A stretch of DNA of 64,000 bases from Prevotella sp. (GCA_024688365.1 JAILEG010000014.1:78723-142722); one strand, 5' to 3'. Counted from the stretch's first letter, positions 8,435 to 19,262 are shown. Made by a program: numbers and translations. The notes: generated by a model from the letters alone, not told the origin.

Positions 8435-10336
8435 ATGGAAAAGAACATTCATGAAGACTGCGGAGTGGCAATGATCCGATTGCTGAAGCCGTTGGAGTAT
8501 TATCAGGAGAAATATGGAACCTGGATGTATGCGCTGAATAAACTCTATCTTATGATGGAGAAGCAGCATAACCGTGGTCAGGAGGGAGCCGGCATCGCCT
8601 CGGTGAAGCTCTTTTCCGAGCCGGGCAATGAATACATGTTCCGTGAGCGGGCAGAAGGAAAGAATGCCGTGACGGAAATATTCGGCAACGTTCACAAGCG
8701 TTATAAGGACTTCTCGCAAGAGGAGGTGTCTGATGTGTCTTTTGCTAAAGATAACCTGCCCTTTGCGGGCGAGCTTTATATGGGCCACCTCCGGTACTCC
8801 ACTACCGGCAAGAGTGGCCTTTCTTATGTTCATCCGTTTCTGCGGAGGAATAACTGGAAGGCAAAGAATCTCTGCATGTGTGGCAATTTCAATATGACTA
8901 ATATTGGAGACATCTTTGAGAAGCTGACCGATCAGGGACAATGCCCACGTATTTACAGTGATACCTATCTCCTGTTGGAGCTGATGGGGCACAGACTTGA
9001 CCGTGAGGTGGAGCGGAACTTTGTAGAGGCACAGAAGAGAGGACTTGAGAAACGTGCGGTTACAGAATATATAGAGGAGAATGTCCAGATGAGTAATGTA
9101 CTCAAGACCACAATGACTGATTTTGATGGCGGTTATGTCATCTGCGGCCTGACGGGGTCAGGTGAGATGTTCTCCATTCGCGACCCGTGGGCTATCCGTC
9201 CGGCTTTCTATTACAAGAATGACGAGATTGTCGTGCTTGCCAGTGAGCGCCCTGTCTTGCAAACGACATTCGATCTTGAGTGTGAGGATATTCGGGAACT
9301 GATGCCGGGACAGGCTCTTATAGTCAACAAGCGAGGAGAGTGCTCCCTTCAGCAGATTCTGGAGCCGAAGGGAAATGCTGCCTGCTCCTTTGAGCGCATA
9401 TACTTCTCCCGTGGCTCTGACCGTGATATTTACAAAGAGCGTGAGAAATTAGGACAGCAACTCACCGAACCGGTCCTGAAGGCTGTTGACTATGACACAA
9501 GCCATACCGTCCTCTCATTCATCCCAAACACGGCTGAGGTGGCTTTCTATGGCCTGATACATGGTTTCAAGGCATGGCTGGATGCTCGGAAAGTGGAACA
9601 GCTCTCAGCATTGGGTGAGAAGCCTTCTCCTGAAGAGTTCTATCGGATAATCCATCAGGATGTCCGGTCGGAGAAGGTTGCATGGAAGGATATCAAGCTT
9701 CGTACTTTTATCACGGAGGGTAACTCACGTAATGACCTTGCCTCGCACGTATATGATATAACCTACGAGTGTATCAATCCACAAGAGGACAATTTGGTCA
9801 TCATTGACGACTCTATTGTCCGTGGCACAACGCTCAAGGAGAGTATACTCCGTATCCTTGACCGACTGCATCCAAAGAAGATTGTTGTAGTCTCAAGTGC
9901 GCCACAGATCCGTTATCCTGACTATTACGGCATTGACATGCCTCGGCTGGAGGAGTTCTGTGTCTTCCGTGCGACAATAGCGTTGATAAAGGAACGTCAC
10001 ATGGACGACCTGCTCAGTCAGGTGTATGAAGCATGCAAGAATGAGGTCGTAAAGCCTAAGGGTGAACCAATAGCTAATGCCGTGCGTGCGGTCTACTCAC
10101 CTTTTATGGTGGAGGAGATTAACCGGAAAATTGTTGAGATGCTACGTCCGGACGGGATGACGACTCCTGTAGAATTGGTCTACCAAAGTGTTGAAGGACT
10201 GCATGAGGCAATTCCCAACCATAAGGGAGACTGGTACTTCACGGGCAATTATCCTACACCAGGTGGCATGAGGCTTGTCAACCAGGCTTTCATCAACTAT
10301 TATGAACACGTGCATCAGCATGCAGGTGAGGCATGA
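8435..10336 (+). CDS. PurF-like class II glutamine amidotransferase / phosphoribosyltransferase, long divergent form (633 aa)
   Basis: MEKNIHEDCGV propeptide and Cys nucleophile, QHNRGQEGAGI, GHLRYSTTG, PRPP-binding loop VIIDDSIVRGTT. Confidence 0.85.
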   Translation: MEKNIHEDCGVAMIRLLKPLEYYQEKYGTWMYALNKLYLMMEKQHNRGQEGAGIASVKLFSEPGNEYMFRERAEGKNAVTEIFGNVHKRYKDFSQEEVSDVSFAKDNLPFAGELYMGHLRYSTTGKSGLSYVHPFLRRNNWKAKNLCMCGNFNMTNIGDIFEKLTDQGQCPRIYSDTYLLLELMGHRLDREVERNFVEAQKRGLEKRAVTEYIEENVQMSNVLKTTMTDFDGGYVICGLTGSGEMFSIRDPWAIRPAFYYKNDEIVVLASERPVLQTTFDLECEDIRELMPGQALIVNKRGECSLQQILEPKGNAACSFERIYFSRGSDRDIYKEREKLGQQLTEPVLKAVDYDTSHTVLSFIPNTAEVAFYGLIHGFKAWLDARKVEQLSALGEKPSPEEFYRIIHQDVRSEKVAWKDIKLRTFITEGNSRNDLASHVYDITYECINPQEDNLVIIDDSIVRGTTLKESILRILDRLHPKKIVVVSSAPQIRYPDYYGIDMPRLEEFCVFRATIALIKERHMDDLLSQVYEACKNEVVKPKGEPIANAVRAVYSPFMVEEINRKIVEMLRPDGMTTPVELVYQSVEGLHEAIPNHKGDWYFTGNYPTPGGMRLVNQAFINYYEHVHQHAGEA

Positions 10337-10388
10337 TGACCTATATACAATAAACGAAGAATCAACCCAACAATATACTATAAGAATA

Positions 10389-11465
10389 ATGAGGAACGTA
10401 ACTTTAGTTCTGAGTGACGGAACAAGATTCCATGGAAAGTCGTTTGGATATGATGCCCCAGTGGCTGGTGAGGTGGTTTTCAACACTGCTATGATGGGCT
10501 ACCCCGAGAGCCTGACTGATCCCTCGTATGCCGGGCAGATGCTCACGATGACCTTTCCGCTCGTAGGTAACTATGGTGTGCCACCTTTTACTATTGGGGA
10601 AAACGGCATACCTACTTTCATGGAGAGTGACAAAATATATGCCTCAGCCATTATCGTGGCAGACTATACTGAGCAACATTCTCACTGGAACAGCGTGGAA
10701 AGTCTTGCTGACTGGCTGAAGCGCGAGCATGTGCCAGGCATTACCGGTATTGACACCCGGGAGCTGACTAAAGTCCTGCGTGAGCATGGTGTGATGATGG
10801 GTAAGATAGTCTTTGATGATGAACCTGACAATATTCCATCGGCTGACTATGAGGGTGTTAACTTTGTTGACCTTGTCTCAACGAAGGAGATTGTCCGCTA
10901 CAATGAAGGCGCGGGTAAGAAAGTTATATTGGTTGACTGCGGTGTGAAAGCCAATATCATCCGCTGTCTCGTAAACCGTGGAGTGGAGGTCATCCGTGTT
11001 CCTTGGAATTATGACTATACGGACATGGAATATGACGGGCTATTCCTTGCCAATGGTCCTGGTGATCCTGACATGTGCAATGATGCTGTAGAGGTTATCC
11101 GCAAGCAGATGTCGATAAGCAAGAAGCCTATCTGTGGTATCTGTATGGGCAACCAGCTGCTCTCAAAAGCTGCCGGGGCCAAAATATATAAGTTGAAGTA
11201 TGGTCATCGTGGCCACAATCAGCCTGTCCGCATGGTGGGAACCGATAAGTGCTATGTTACCTCGCAGAACCACGGATATGCCGTTGATGCAAAGACGTTG
11301 GGCAAGGACTGGAAGGAACTGTTCGTCAATATGAATGATGGCAGCAATGAGGGAATCTGTCACAATACAAATCCTTGGTTCAGTTCCCAATTTCATCCAG
11401 AGGCTTGCTCGGGCCCTGTTGATACTGAATTTATGTTTGACAAATTTGTAGAAACACTGAAATAA
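10389..11465 (+). CDS. carA: Carbamoyl-phosphate synthase small subunit
   Basis: FNTAMMGYPESLTDPSYAGQ; class I GATase GICMGNQLL and FHPEA; start set at MRNVTLVLSDG. Confidence 0.95.
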   Translation: MRNVTLVLSDGTRFHGKSFGYDAPVAGEVVFNTAMMGYPESLTDPSYAGQMLTMTFPLVGNYGVPPFTIGENGIPTFMESDKIYASAIIVADYTEQHSHWNSVESLADWLKREHVPGITGIDTRELTKVLREHGVMMGKIVFDDEPDNIPSADYEGVNFVDLVSTKEIVRYNEGAGKKVILVDCGVKANIIRCLVNRGVEVIRVPWNYDYTDMEYDGLFLANGPGDPDMCNDAVEVIRKQMSISKKPICGICMGNQLLSKAAGAKIYKLKYGHRGHNQPVRMVGTDKCYVTSQNHGYAVDAKTLGKDWKELFVNMNDGSNEGICHNTNPWFSSQFHPEACSGPVDTEFMFDKFVETLK

Positions 11466-14400
11466 TGAAAGACGAATCAATAAAGAAAGTCCTGATCCTT
11501 GGTTCAGGCGCATTGAAGATAGGTGAAGCAGGCGAGTTTGATTATTCCGGGTCACAGGCACTGAAGGCTTTGCGTGAGGAGGGTGTTTCTACAGTTCTCA
11601 TCAATCCAAACATCGCCACGGTGCAGACTTCTGAAGGAGTAGCCGATCAGATTTATTTCCTTCCCGTACAGCCCTATTTCGTAGAGCGGGTCATAGAAAA
11701 GGAGCGTCCAGACGGAATCCTTCTTTCTTTTGGTGGACAGACAGCTCTGAACTGCGGTGTGGAACTCGACCGGTCCGGTGTGCTTGAGAAATATAAAGTC
11801 AAGGTTCTTGGCACGCCTGTCAAGGCTATCATGGATACAGAAGACCGTGAGCTGTTTGTCAATAGGCTTGATGAGATTGATGTCAAGACCATCAAGAGCG
11901 AGGCATGCGAGAATATTAAGCAGGCACGTGCCGCAGCCAGCATCCTTGGTTACCCGGTCATAGTGCGTGCTGCCTATGCTTTGGGCGGACTGGGCAGTGG
12001 CTTCGCTGATAATGAAGAAGAACTGGATACGCTGTGTGAGAAGGCTTTCTCCTTCTCTCCACAGGTGCTTGTGGAGAAAAGTCTCAAGGGCTGGAAGGAG
12101 ATAGAGTATGAGGTGGTGCGGGACCGATATGATAATTGCATCACGGTCTGCAACATGGAGAACTTTGACCCATTAGGCATCCATACGGGAGAGTCTATTG
12201 TCATAGCCCCGTCCCAGACCCTTACCAACAGCGAGTACCACAAGCTCCGTGCGCTTTCCATCAAGATTGTGCGACATATAGGCATCGTAGGCGAATGTAA
12301 TGTGCAGTATGCGTTCGATCCACAGAGCGAGGATTACAGGGTCATAGAGGTCAATGCCCGCCTGTCACGCTCATCCGCCCTTGCCAGCAAGGCAACAGGC
12401 TATCCACTGGCATTTGTAGCTGCAAAGTTAGGCATGGGATATGGATTATTCGACTTGAAGAACTCTGTGACCAAGACCACCTCGGCATTCTTCGAGCCGG
12501 CCCTCGACTATGTGGTCTGCAAGATTCCCCGCTGGGATCTCAGCAAGTTCCGTGGAGTTGACAAGGAGCTGGGGTCCAGCATGAAGTCTGTTGGTGAGGT
12601 TATGGCCATCGGCCGCAACTTCGAGGAGGCTATTCAGAAAGGACTCCGCATGATAGGGCAGGGCATGCACGGCTTTGTCGAGAACAAGGAACTTGAGATT
12701 GCTGACATTGATGCTGCGCTGCGGGAGCCGACTGACAAGCGCGTCTTTGTCATCTCCAAGGCCATGCACAAGGGGTATACCGTTGACCAGATCCATGAGC
12801 TGACGAAGATAGACCGATGGTTTCTCAGTAAGCTCAAGCATATTATTGACATTGACGAGGAATTGAAGCTGAAGAACATCAACACCCTTGGACGGGGTTT
12901 GTTGCGGGAGGCCAAGGTCTATGGCTTCACTGATTTCCAGATAGCACGTGCCGTAGGGCTTGAGGCTGAGGGACAGAACATGCACAAAGCCATGATGACT
13001 GTCCGCCGCCTGCGTAAGAGTCTTGGTATTCTTCCCGTAGTCAAGCAGATTGATACCTTGGCTGCAGAATATCCTGCTCAGACCAATTATCTCTATGTCA
13101 CCTATGCCGGAGTGGCATCTGATGTCACGTTCGGCAATGACCGGAACAGTGTAATCGTTCTTGGTTCGGGTGCTTATCGCATAGGAAGCTCTGTGGAGTT
13201 CGACTGGTGTGGAGTCCAGGCTCTGAATACCATCCGCAGGCAGGGCTATCGTTCCATCATGATCAACTATAACCCGGAGACAGTGTCAACCGATTATGAT
13301 ATGTGTGACCGTCTCTATTTTGACGAGCTTACATTTGAGCGTGTCATGGATATCATTGATGCTGAGAATCCTCATGGTGTGATTGTCTCCACGGGTGGCC
13401 AGATACCCAACAACCTTGCCATGTACCTTGACGAGGAGAATGTTCCTATTCTCGGTACGGCGGCCAGGGATATTGACAATGCAGAGGATCGTGCCAAGTT
13501 CTCATCAATGCTTACCCGTAATGGCATCAACCAGCCGGAGTGGAGCGCACTGACAAGCATGGATGATATTGACCGGTTTGTCGACCGTGTGGGCTTCCCT
13601 GTCCTTGTCCGTCCGTCTTATGTCCTCTCGGGTGCTGCGATGAACATCTGCTCAAACAAGGACGAGCTTACCCGCTTTCTCCAGTTGGCGGCAAACGTCA
13701 GCGAGGACCATCCTGTCGTGGTCAGCAAGTTCATTGAGAATGCCAAGGAAATTGAGATGGATGCCGTGGCACAGGATGGCGAGATAATAGCCTATGCCAT
13801 CTCTGAGCATATTGAGTTCGCCGGAGTTCATTCGGGTGATGCCACTATCCAATTTCCACCGCAGAAGCTTTATGTTGAGACAGTCCGCCGCATCAAGCGT
13901 GTCAGCCGTCAGATAGCCAAGGCTCTCCATATCAACGGTCCTTTCAACATCCAGTATATGGCACGTGAGAATGACATCCTTGTCATTGAGTGCAACCTGC
14001 GTGCGAGCCGCTCGTTCCCGTTTGTCAGCAAAGTGCTGAAGCTGAACCTTATTGACCTGGCCACGAAGGTTATGCTCGGAGTCCCTGTGGAAAAGCCGAA
14101 GAAGAATCTCTTTGACCTTGATTACGTTGGCATCAAGGCGAGCCAGTTCTCCTTTAACCGGCTGCAGAAGGCTGACCCTGTATTGGGTGTGGATATGAGT
14201 TCAACGGGCGAGGTAGGTTGTCTGGGTGATGACACATCGACGGCGCTGCTGAAGAGTATGCTCTCTGTGGGGCATCGTATTCCCCAAAAAACCGTTCTCC
14301 TCTCCACGGGTGGGGCGAAGCAGAAGGCAGAGATGCTTGATGCCGCCAGGATGTTGAGGCAACATGGCTATGAGCTTTTCGCCACGGGCGGCACTTCCAG

Positions 14401-14689
14401 ATATCTTGAGGAGAACGGCATTGAGAACACGCTTGTCTATTGGCCGTCGGATGAGGGCCGTCAGCCACAGGCACTTGAGCTGTTGCATGAGAAGAAGATT
14501 GACATGGTGGTGAACATCCCCAAGGACCTCACACCTCGCGAGCTGACCAATGGCTATAAGATCCGCCGTGCTGCTATCGACCTCAATGTCCCGCTGATAA
14601 CTAATAGCCGGCTTGCGAGTGCCTTCATTTCGGCTTTCTGCAATGTAAGGCTTGATGAGATTGACATTAAGGCATGGGGTGAGTATTAA
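11465..14689 (+). CDS. carB: Carbamoyl-phosphate synthase large subunit
   Basis: 1074 aa; KVLILGSGALKIGEAGEFDYSGSQA; two ATP-grasp halves; MGS domain at the C-terminus. Confidence 0.97.
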   Translation: MKDESIKKVLILGSGALKIGEAGEFDYSGSQALKALREEGVSTVLINPNIATVQTSEGVADQIYFLPVQPYFVERVIEKERPDGILLSFGGQTALNCGVELDRSGVLEKYKVKVLGTPVKAIMDTEDRELFVNRLDEIDVKTIKSEACENIKQARAAASILGYPVIVRAAYALGGLGSGFADNEEELDTLCEKAFSFSPQVLVEKSLKGWKEIEYEVVRDRYDNCITVCNMENFDPLGIHTGESIVIAPSQTLTNSEYHKLRALSIKIVRHIGIVGECNVQYAFDPQSEDYRVIEVNARLSRSSALASKATGYPLAFVAAKLGMGYGLFDLKNSVTKTTSAFFEPALDYVVCKIPRWDLSKFRGVDKELGSSMKSVGEVMAIGRNFEEAIQKGLRMIGQGMHGFVENKELEIADIDAALREPTDKRVFVISKAMHKGYTVDQIHELTKIDRWFLSKLKHIIDIDEELKLKNINTLGRGLLREAKVYGFTDFQIARAVGLEAEGQNMHKAMMTVRRLRKSLGILPVVKQIDTLAAEYPAQTNYLYVTYAGVASDVTFGNDRNSVIVLGSGAYRIGSSVEFDWCGVQALNTIRRQGYRSIMINYNPETVSTDYDMCDRLYFDELTFERVMDIIDAENPHGVIVSTGGQIPNNLAMYLDEENVPILGTAARDIDNAEDRAKFSSMLTRNGINQPEWSALTSMDDIDRFVDRVGFPVLVRPSYVLSGAAMNICSNKDELTRFLQLAANVSEDHPVVVSKFIENAKEIEMDAVAQDGEIIAYAISEHIEFAGVHSGDATIQFPPQKLYVETVRRIKRVSRQIAKALHINGPFNIQYMARENDILVIECNLRASRSFPFVSKVLKLNLIDLATKVMLGVPVEKPKKNLFDLDYVGIKASQFSFNRLQKADPVLGVDMSSTGEVGCLGDDTSTALLKSMLSVGHRIPQKTVLLSTGGAKQKAEMLDAARMLRQHGYELFATGGTSRYLEENGIENTLVYWPSDEGRQPQALELLHEKKIDMVVNIPKDLTPRELTNGYKIRRAAIDLNVPLITNSRLASAFISAFCNVRLDEIDIKAWGEY

Positions 14690-14732
14690 GAAGAAGGTTT
14701 GAGAATCTTATTTCTCAGTCAAAAATATGGTC

Positions 14733-14775
14733 ACGGGCCCGCGCCTTAACAGGAGCAGGCCCGTAGCCTTTTATG
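14733..14775 (+). terminator. Putative intrinsic terminator after carB
   Basis: acgggcc (14733-14739) pairs with ggcccgt (14758-14764), followed by a T-rich tract. Confidence 0.55.
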
Positions 14776-14785
14776 AACAGAAAAG

Positions 14786-15382
14786 ATGAAGATACATGAC
14801 ATGATGCTGCTGCCATCAGCCTTCCTTGCCCTTGCTGTGGCATCTTTTTCCTCGTGCGGTTCGTGCTCTCGCCCTGGGGTGGGGCATTATGACACTGCAC
14901 TTGTCGACACAATGATGGCGGTCAACCTGGACAGTGCGGTGTCTGGTGATGATGCTTACGTGTCAGCATGGACTTATCAGCGTGACTCGACAGTTGCCAC
15001 GATGGCAAGTGCGCCCAACCGGAAGTCTGTGATTACGGCAAGCAACCGGATGACGGTGCGCGTGCGCTATATGGGCCGCATGGGAATGGAGGCATGTCTC
15101 GTGCTGGGAGATGGCGAGCAGTTCGCAGGCAACAGCTATGACAGTACCAATTTTGTGCGTGTCTATGCACAGGGCAATGAGGTGGGACGCTTCACCTATA
15201 AGCCAGGTGTCAGTAAGCAGACCGATTCTGCATTCATCCAGAATCCTGCCGCCTTCCTCGATTGCCTGTATCGCAACCGCTCGATAAAGATAGAGACCAC
15301 CACATTCACCAGCGGAACCCTTGTGTACAGCTTCGATGCGATTGCCACTCTCGCACCAAGGAAATCAGGATGGAGGCGGTAG
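14786..15382 (+). CDS. Hypothetical lipoprotein
   Basis: Signal sequence with Cys-rich lipobox region (AVASFSSCGSC); no recognised domain. Confidence 0.65.
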   Translation: MKIHDMMLLPSAFLALAVASFSSCGSCSRPGVGHYDTALVDTMMAVNLDSAVSGDDAYVSAWTYQRDSTVATMASAPNRKSVITASNRMTVRVRYMGRMGMEACLVLGDGEQFAGNSYDSTNFVRVYAQGNEVGRFTYKPGVSKQTDSAFIQNPAAFLDCLYRNRSIKIETTTFTSGTLVYSFDAIATLAPRKSGWRR

Positions 15383-15418
15383 GCCTATTGATAGTGCGTG
15401 ACGGACAGGCGCATCTGT

Positions 15419-15429
15419 CCCCCCCCCCC
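15419..15429. repeat. C11 homopolymer tract
   Basis: Eleven consecutive C residues, 36 bp after the stop of the preceding ORF. Confidence 0.9.
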
Positions 15430-15659
15430 GAATATTATGTAATATTTCCCCAATAGTCTTGGAATGGATGCCCGGAGAAGTCTTGCAAAGTATCTATGAT
15501 GTACTGAAAATGGAATGGAAAATCATGTCAGCAGTCAAAACCGGCGGTTGTAGGGATATATCTTTCGTTTTTCCTTTTATTAGGATTTTTAAAACATATA
15601 TGCGGTGGATTGTTTGTATAAATTGCCTACCTTTGTAGGCATACTCAATAATTGTTCAA

Positions 15660-16565
15660 ATGAAATGTAACAGACTCACCTGCCTGATGGCTGTGTTTCC
15701 CAGCATCATGGCAGTCAGCTCTTGTATGGACGTGAAGCGGCCAGAACCACCTGCGAGGGAGCATATCAATGTGACATCTCCATCAAAGGAAGCTGCCGCT
15801 ATAAGCCAGTTGACGGCCTCGATTGACGATATATCCGCCAATCTTGACGTAATCTCGTCCCAGGAAGCGCAGCTCTGCAAGGTCTCTGAGCATACGAACA
15901 AAAAATCGAAGATTATCCGGCAGATAAGAAATCTTGGTGCGCTGCTTGCTGAGAAGCATGCACAGATCAATAAGTCGCTGGATGAGACGGCCAGGCATGC
16001 GAAAGGAGAACGGGCGGATAACACCACGGTAATCAACCTCCGCAAGATGATAGACTTTCTGGTGCTACAGCTGAGGGAGAAGGAGGAGCGTGTGGCGAAA
16101 CTTGAGGAGCTGGCAAGCCGGAAAGATGTCAGCCTGGAGCAGCTGAAGTATATTATAAAAAATCAGTCGGAGGGGGTGGATGCCTTGCGCTACCGGTTCA
16201 GTATGGCATCGGTGGAGCAGGAGTACCTGCAGATGAAGGTGAGAGAGAAACAATCGGAGAGCCAGTCTGACGAGGTCTACTATATTATTGCAGACAAGCA
16301 GACGCTGAAAGAAAAGGGATTGCTGAAGACTACTTTGTTCTCGCGGCGACTCAATATCGGAAACATCACGAAAGACGGTTTCACGAAGGCTGACGGCAGG
16401 GAGCTGAAGGAACTGATTATCAAGTCAAAGTCGCCTAAACTACTGTCAATGAACCCTGAGTCGAGCTATGAACTCACAGAGAATGAGGATGGCACGACAA
16501 CGCTGAGGATTACTGAGCCGGAGAAGTTCTGGAACGTATCACGCTATCTTGTCGTACTGGAGTGA
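15660..16565 (+). CDS. Coiled-coil surface lipoprotein, resembles Bacteroidota Cbp1-type proteins
   Basis: Signal sequence with lipobox-like SSC; heptad-rich centre; C-terminal pattern YYIIADKQTLKEKGLL...LRITEPEKFWNVSRYLVVLE. Confidence 0.6.
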   Translation: MKCNRLTCLMAVFPSIMAVSSCMDVKRPEPPAREHINVTSPSKEAAAISQLTASIDDISANLDVISSQEAQLCKVSEHTNKKSKIIRQIRNLGALLAEKHAQINKSLDETARHAKGERADNTTVINLRKMIDFLVLQLREKEERVAKLEELASRKDVSLEQLKYIIKNQSEGVDALRYRFSMASVEQEYLQMKVREKQSESQSDEVYYIIADKQTLKEKGLLKTTLFSRRLNIGNITKDGFTKADGRELKELIIKSKSPKLLSMNPESSYELTENEDGTTTLRITEPEKFWNVSRYLVVLE

Positions 16566-16595
16566 ATACTCTGGAGTGGCAGGCTGAAGCGAGGA

Positions 16596-16655
16596 AGTGC
16601 CCCGTCCGTCTGCAGTCTCATGCCTTGAGCGAGGACAGACGGGGCACTCTTTTTA
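16596..16655. terminator. Bidirectional terminator between convergent genes
   Basis: agtgccccgtc (16596-16606) pairs perfectly with gacggggcact (16638-16648), followed by ctcttttt. Confidence 0.75.
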
Positions 16656-17342
16656 TTCTGCGGCCTTGCAGTACGCATTGAGCAGCCATTGTTTCTGCTC
16701 GGCAATGGTCATGTGGCTGTTATCAAGCTCAATGGCATCGTCAGCCTTGCGCAGGGGGGATGTCTCACGATGGGAGTCAATATAGTCCCGCTCCTGCACG
16801 TTTCGGAGAATGTCATCGAAGTCGGCATCCATCCCTTTTGCCTTCAGCTCATCATAGCGCCGCTGGGCTCGCACATCAGCTGCGGCTGTAACAAAAATCT
16901 TCAGCTCGGCATTGGGAAAGACCACTGTCCCAATGTCACGTCCGTCCATGACAATTCCTTTCTCCTTGCCCATGCGCTGCTGCTGCCCGACAAGTGCCTC
17001 GCGGACGAAGGACAGGGTGGCGATGGGACTGACGTGGGCTGACACTTCCATTGTGCGGATTTCACACTCTACATTCTCTCCATTAAGATAGGTTTCCGGC
17101 CGTCCGCTGTCCTTGTTTAACTGAAAACCGATACTGATGTCGGGAATCTTTGCCCTCAATTCATCCTCACGTATGCTTCCATCTTCATTGAACAACCTGT
17201 TTCTCAGTGCATAGAGTGTTACGGAGCGATACATGGCCCCCGTGTCAACATAGATGTAGCCAATTTCCTTGGCGAGGTCTTTTGCCATCGTGCTTTTCCC
17301 ACATGAGGAGAAGCCGTCAATGGCGATTACAATTTTCTTCAT
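16653..17342 (-). CDS. cmk: (d)CMP kinase
   Basis: [57 protein letters not shown]; start set at [10 protein letters not shown]. Confidence 0.95.
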   Translation of the reverse strand: MKKIVIAIDGFSSCGKSTMAKDLAKEIGYIYVDTGAMYRSVTLYALRNRLFNEDGSIREDELRAKIPDISIGFQLNKDSGRPETYLNGENVECEIRTMEVSAHVSPIATLSFVREALVGQQQRMGKEKGIVMDGRDIGTVVFPNAELKIFVTAAADVRAQRRYDELKAKGMDADFDDILRNVQERDYIDSHRETSPLRKADDAIELDNSHMTIAEQKQWLLNAYCKAAE

Positions 17343-17376
17343 ATATGGTTTAAATTCAAAAGTCCATGAGACATGA

Positions 17377-18321
17377 TCAGAAAGAGTAGGCAAGGTTTAC
17401 CAGCACCGAGTTGCTTGAGGCATGGTATTTGCCGTAGGCGAGGTTCAGCTTGAAGCGTTCCAGGTTGATGCCACCTCCGATGCTGAAACCTGCTCCGTGT
17501 GCGCTTTCATCATCACCTGTTCCAATCTTCATCTCCTCTGCTTTCCTGAAGTTGTATCCTGCCCCTATCCAGATGTTATCTGAGAGGAGGATGTCGGCAC
17601 CCAAGTCGAGGTGGTTTACGAATCGGTAGTCGTAGTGGGTAAGGTCTACCAGTGTCGCCGACACGCGCACGGGCAAGGCAGCGAAGGTTTTGCTTACTCC
17701 TACCTGCAGATCGAACGGCATTTTACCGAAGTCTTCCTCATAAGCCTTTATCTGTCCACCGAGATTCTTGGCGACGAAGGATACTGACCATTCCCGCTCA
17801 GGCTCATACCAGTTGAGTCCCAAGTCAACACCTACAGCCAATGAATTGTAGCTGCCAATATAGGACGTGATGAATTTAGCTGTGATTCCTCCCACAAGGT
17901 TGCGTGCCAGCTCGTATGCGAAGATACCCTCCAGGGCTATCTCGCTGGCATTGAAGGTTCCTGTCTGCACATTGTTTTCGTCCACCTCCTTCATCTTTCC
18001 GTAATTCATGTACTGTGCCCCTCCTGCCAATGTTCCTTTCTCACCGATGGCTTTAGTGTAAGAAGCCCCCATATAGTTGGCTCCGCTCATATAATTCATG
18101 TAGCTCAATCCCACGGTGTTGTCGCTCACGGATGAGGCCAGTGCCGGATTGGAGAACATCATTGCTGGATCATCCTCAATGATGGAAATGTTCTCTCCAC
18201 CCAATGCGGCGGCATGTGCGCTCAGGGGCAGACGCAGAAAGTTATATTCTGTTTGACTCTCCTGCGCCTGAAGCCCTATGGCAAAAAGCGTTAACAGGAG
18301 GGTGAAAACGATTTTTTTCAT
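17377..18321 (-). CDS. porQ: Type IX secretion system protein PorQ
   Basis: Signal peptide plus PorV/PorQ-type beta-barrel ([22 protein letters not shown]...[13 protein letters not shown]); next to cmk. Confidence 0.85.
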   Translation of the reverse strand: MKKIVFTLLLTLFAIGLQAQESQTEYNFLRLPLSAHAAALGGENISIIEDDPAMMFSNPALASSVSDNTVGLSYMNYMSGANYMGASYTKAIGEKGTLAGGAQYMNYGKMKEVDENNVQTGTFNASEIALEGIFAYELARNLVGGITAKFITSYIGSYNSLAVGVDLGLNWYEPEREWSVSFVAKNLGGQIKAYEEDFGKMPFDLQVGVSKTFAALPVRVSATLVDLTHYDYRFVNHLDLGADILLSDNIWIGAGYNFRKAEEMKIGTGDDESAHGAGFSIGGGINLERFKLNLAYGKYHASSNSVLVNLAYSF

Positions 18322-18470
18322 TTAATCTATTTTAATTTCTCGGCAAAGATACACCTTTTTCCGAATATCTTATTAATTTTGTCATCCGAATTCTGCGTCA
18401 GCACAGGCTTTTGCTTGGTCGTCCGCAGTCAGTCTGTATAACGGCAAATGCCAGTGTTTAGTATCTTATC

Positions 18471-19262
18471 GTGGAAATAAAGAAGTCAAATAAGGCAAAC
18501 TTGGAGAACAGGCGGTGGGTAGGATTCCTCCTTGGAGTCATTGTAGCCTTGTCCCTGTTCTTCGTAGCTATGGAATATACTTCCACTGGAGACGGCGATG
18601 ACAGTAGTGCCATGCCGCTTCACGACCTTACGCTCCAGGATATGGACATGCTGCCGGCTATAGACCAACAGGCTTTGGCGCAGGAAAAGGATGAGAGAAA
18701 GCCCACCTTGGAGGATATGCTCAATCTTAAGCGGCGAGACATTCCCAATAAGGTCATGCCGCATGATGCAGGGAGCATGAATGGCGATGAACGTAAAACG
18801 GCGGCCCCACAGGTGAGAGATGTCCCTATTGTCACGCAAGAGGCTGCAGCCCTTCCTGATCCTCCTAAAGTGAAAGAGGATGCCAAGAAGGAGACTGAGA
18901 AAATGACCGATGATTCCTCTGAGGAAGAGGTGGAACGATATGACGACAAGGTGAGCAAACGTATCCTCTCTGAGACCCCGACACCACCTGGTGGATGGGT
19001 GGAGTTCATGAAATGGCTGACGAAAACGCTCCACTATCCCGCGGCTGCAAAAGATGCCCGGCACCAAGGCACGGTCAGCATCACCTTTCTTGTCAATATT
19101 GATGGCTCCGTCAGCGATGTCCGTGTGAAGGACGGGAAATCGCCCGAACTGAATGAGGAAGCACTGCGAGTCCTCAGCACGATGGGCAGATGGAAGCCGG
19201 GTATTGACCGCAACCGCCCTTGCCGCTCCTTAGTGGAAATTCCGATTGTCTTCCGGCTTTGA
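18471..19262 (+). CDS. Energy transducer TonB-like protein (GTG start)
   Basis: N-terminal TM helix, charged linker, C-terminal YPAAAKDARHQGTVSITFLVNIDGSVSDVRVKDGKSPELNEEALRVL. Confidence 0.88.
   Translation: MEIKKSNKANLENRRWVGFLLGVIVALSLFFVAMEYTSTGDGDDSSAMPLHDLTLQDMDMLPAIDQQALAQEKDERKPTLEDMLNLKRRDIPNKVMPHDAGSMNGDERKTAAPQVRDVPIVTQEAAALPDPPKVKEDAKKETEKMTDDSSEEEVERYDDKVSKRILSETPTPPGGWVEFMKWLTKTLHYPAAAKDARHQGTVSITFLVNIDGSVSDVRVKDGKSPELNEEALRVLSTMGRWKPGIDRNRPCRSLVEIPIVFRL

Noticed and set aside
8432-8992. 186-aa minus-strand ORF overlapping the start of the PurF-like gene
   Set aside because: Antisense to a well-supported CDS; coding-like length is a by-product of codon bias.
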